A stretch of DNA of 5,767 nt from Alphaproteobacteria bacterium (GTDB lineage Bacteria; Pseudomonadota; Alphaproteobacteria; Rhizobiales; Xanthobacteraceae): NCBI GenBank assembly GCA_005884745.1, contig VAZU01000292.1, positions 1 through 5,767 of the forward strand. The letters run 5' to 3'. The translations under genes were made by a program, and so were the position numbers. Positions 5,403-5,767 of the stretch are shown here, one piece after another. Position 1 is the first letter of the stretch; every line of letters begins with the position of its first letter. The notes beneath the pieces were generated by a model that was given only the letters and a program-made list of their open reading frames with translations, had not been told where the DNA came from and did not search any database.

Positions 5403-5767
5403 GTGGAAGCTAAGAAAGCATACAAGTCGTTCCGCTATAACAACAGCTTGGTCTGGAACAGTGCTCGCCGCGGCAGGGCGTCCGCACCCGGAAAGCCCGA
5501 AATGGACGTCGGCAGTCCTCCTGAATTCAAGGGAGAGCCGGGCGTCTGGAGCCCCGAAGAGCTGTTGGTCGGCGCGCTGAATGCCTGCTTGATGCTGACG
5601 TTCCTGTCGTTGGCCCAGAGCAAAGGCGTACAGTTTGCGGCTTATGAGAGCGCCGCCGAAGGCCTGCTGGAAAACGTCGACGGCAAGTATCGGATCACCG
5701 AAGTCGGCGTTCGGCCCAGCGTCGTCTTGAAATCTCAGGCCGACCTCGAGGCCGCCCGGACGATCAT
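5403..5767 (+). CDS. OsmC-family protein, 5' part only
   Basis: The visible 121 codons encode the start of an OsmC/Ohr-family protein, small dimeric cytoplasmic enzymes that use paired cysteines to reduce organic hydroperoxides. Seen: a strand beginning SLVWNSARRGRA, a loop with PPEFKGEPGVWSPEELLVGA, then the first helix NACLMLTFLSLAQSKGV carrying C62, which aligns with the first reactive Cys of the family, and a following strand region with YRITEVGVRPSVVL. The second Cys would lie beyond the window and cannot be checked. The start is a GTG at 5403 with a strong GGAGG (5393-5397) five bases upstream; the next in-frame ATG is well inside the fold. The gene follows the aminotransferase by 124 bp on the same strand and could share its transcript, although the palindrome between them may weaken the link. 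The gene is cut by the window edge. Confidence 0.92.
   Translation, partial: MEAKKAYKSFRYNNSLVWNSARRGRASAPGKPEMDVGSPPEFKGEPGVWSPEELLVGALNACLMLTFLSLAQSKGVQFAAYESAAEGLLENVDGKYRITEVGVRPSVVLKSQADLEAARTI

Noticed and set aside
4078..5580. 500-codon open frame on the plus strand overlapping the aminotransferase
   Set aside because: It is an Arg/Gly/Ala-rich shadow frame of the aminotransferase with no family motif; the overlapping frame carries every catalytic motif.
1..5767. CRISPR array, tRNA, rRNA or insertion sequence
   Set aside because: No regularly spaced direct repeats, no tRNA cloverleaf and no transposase frame or paired terminal repeats were seen.

Overview
The window looks like a chromosomal segment of a high-GC alphaproteobacterium, most likely Bradyrhizobium or a near relative in the Nitrobacteraceae. 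The evidence is the strong G/C bias at third codon positions, the style of the MHYT-type sensor kinase and DUF2147 proteins, and intergenic dyads of a kind I remember as common between Bradyrhizobium genes. The genus is inferred from pattern memory, not from a search.

Layout. Positions 1-387 are non-coding as far as I can tell; they hold two inverted repeats and a plausible promoter. A secreted GlcG/HbpS-family (DUF336) protein is encoded at 388-882 (+). Positions 883-1734 contain no intact gene, only short coding-like scraps, the most notable being a leader resembling a Tat signal peptide that stops after 33 codons (1028-1129). An orphan membrane sensor histidine kinase with a seven-helix MHYT input domain lies at 1735-3234 (+). 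Its last part is damaged: about 40 bases seem to have been deleted inside the ATPase domain, and the expected C-terminus survives in another frame just downstream. A perfect 10-bp hairpin at 3233-3256 separates it from a convergent secreted DUF2147 protein (3272-3670, -). A GC-rich divergent intergenic region (3671-3889) leads into a complete class-III PLP-dependent aminotransferase (3890-5278, +), similar to the hopanoid-associated HpnO group. After a 124-bp gap with a palindromic element, an OsmC-family protein begins at 5403 and runs off the window.

Functional picture. No operon links these genes strongly. The secreted GlcG-like and DUF2147 proteins would act in the periplasm. The kinase would sense something in or near the inner membrane but has no partner response regulator in view. 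The aminotransferase and OsmC genes point the same way and could be co-transcribed, though the palindrome between them may separate or attenuate their expression. I found no obvious new multi-gene system. The best leads are the internal deletion in the kinase, the decayed zone before it, and the hairpin abutting the aminotransferase ribosome binding site.
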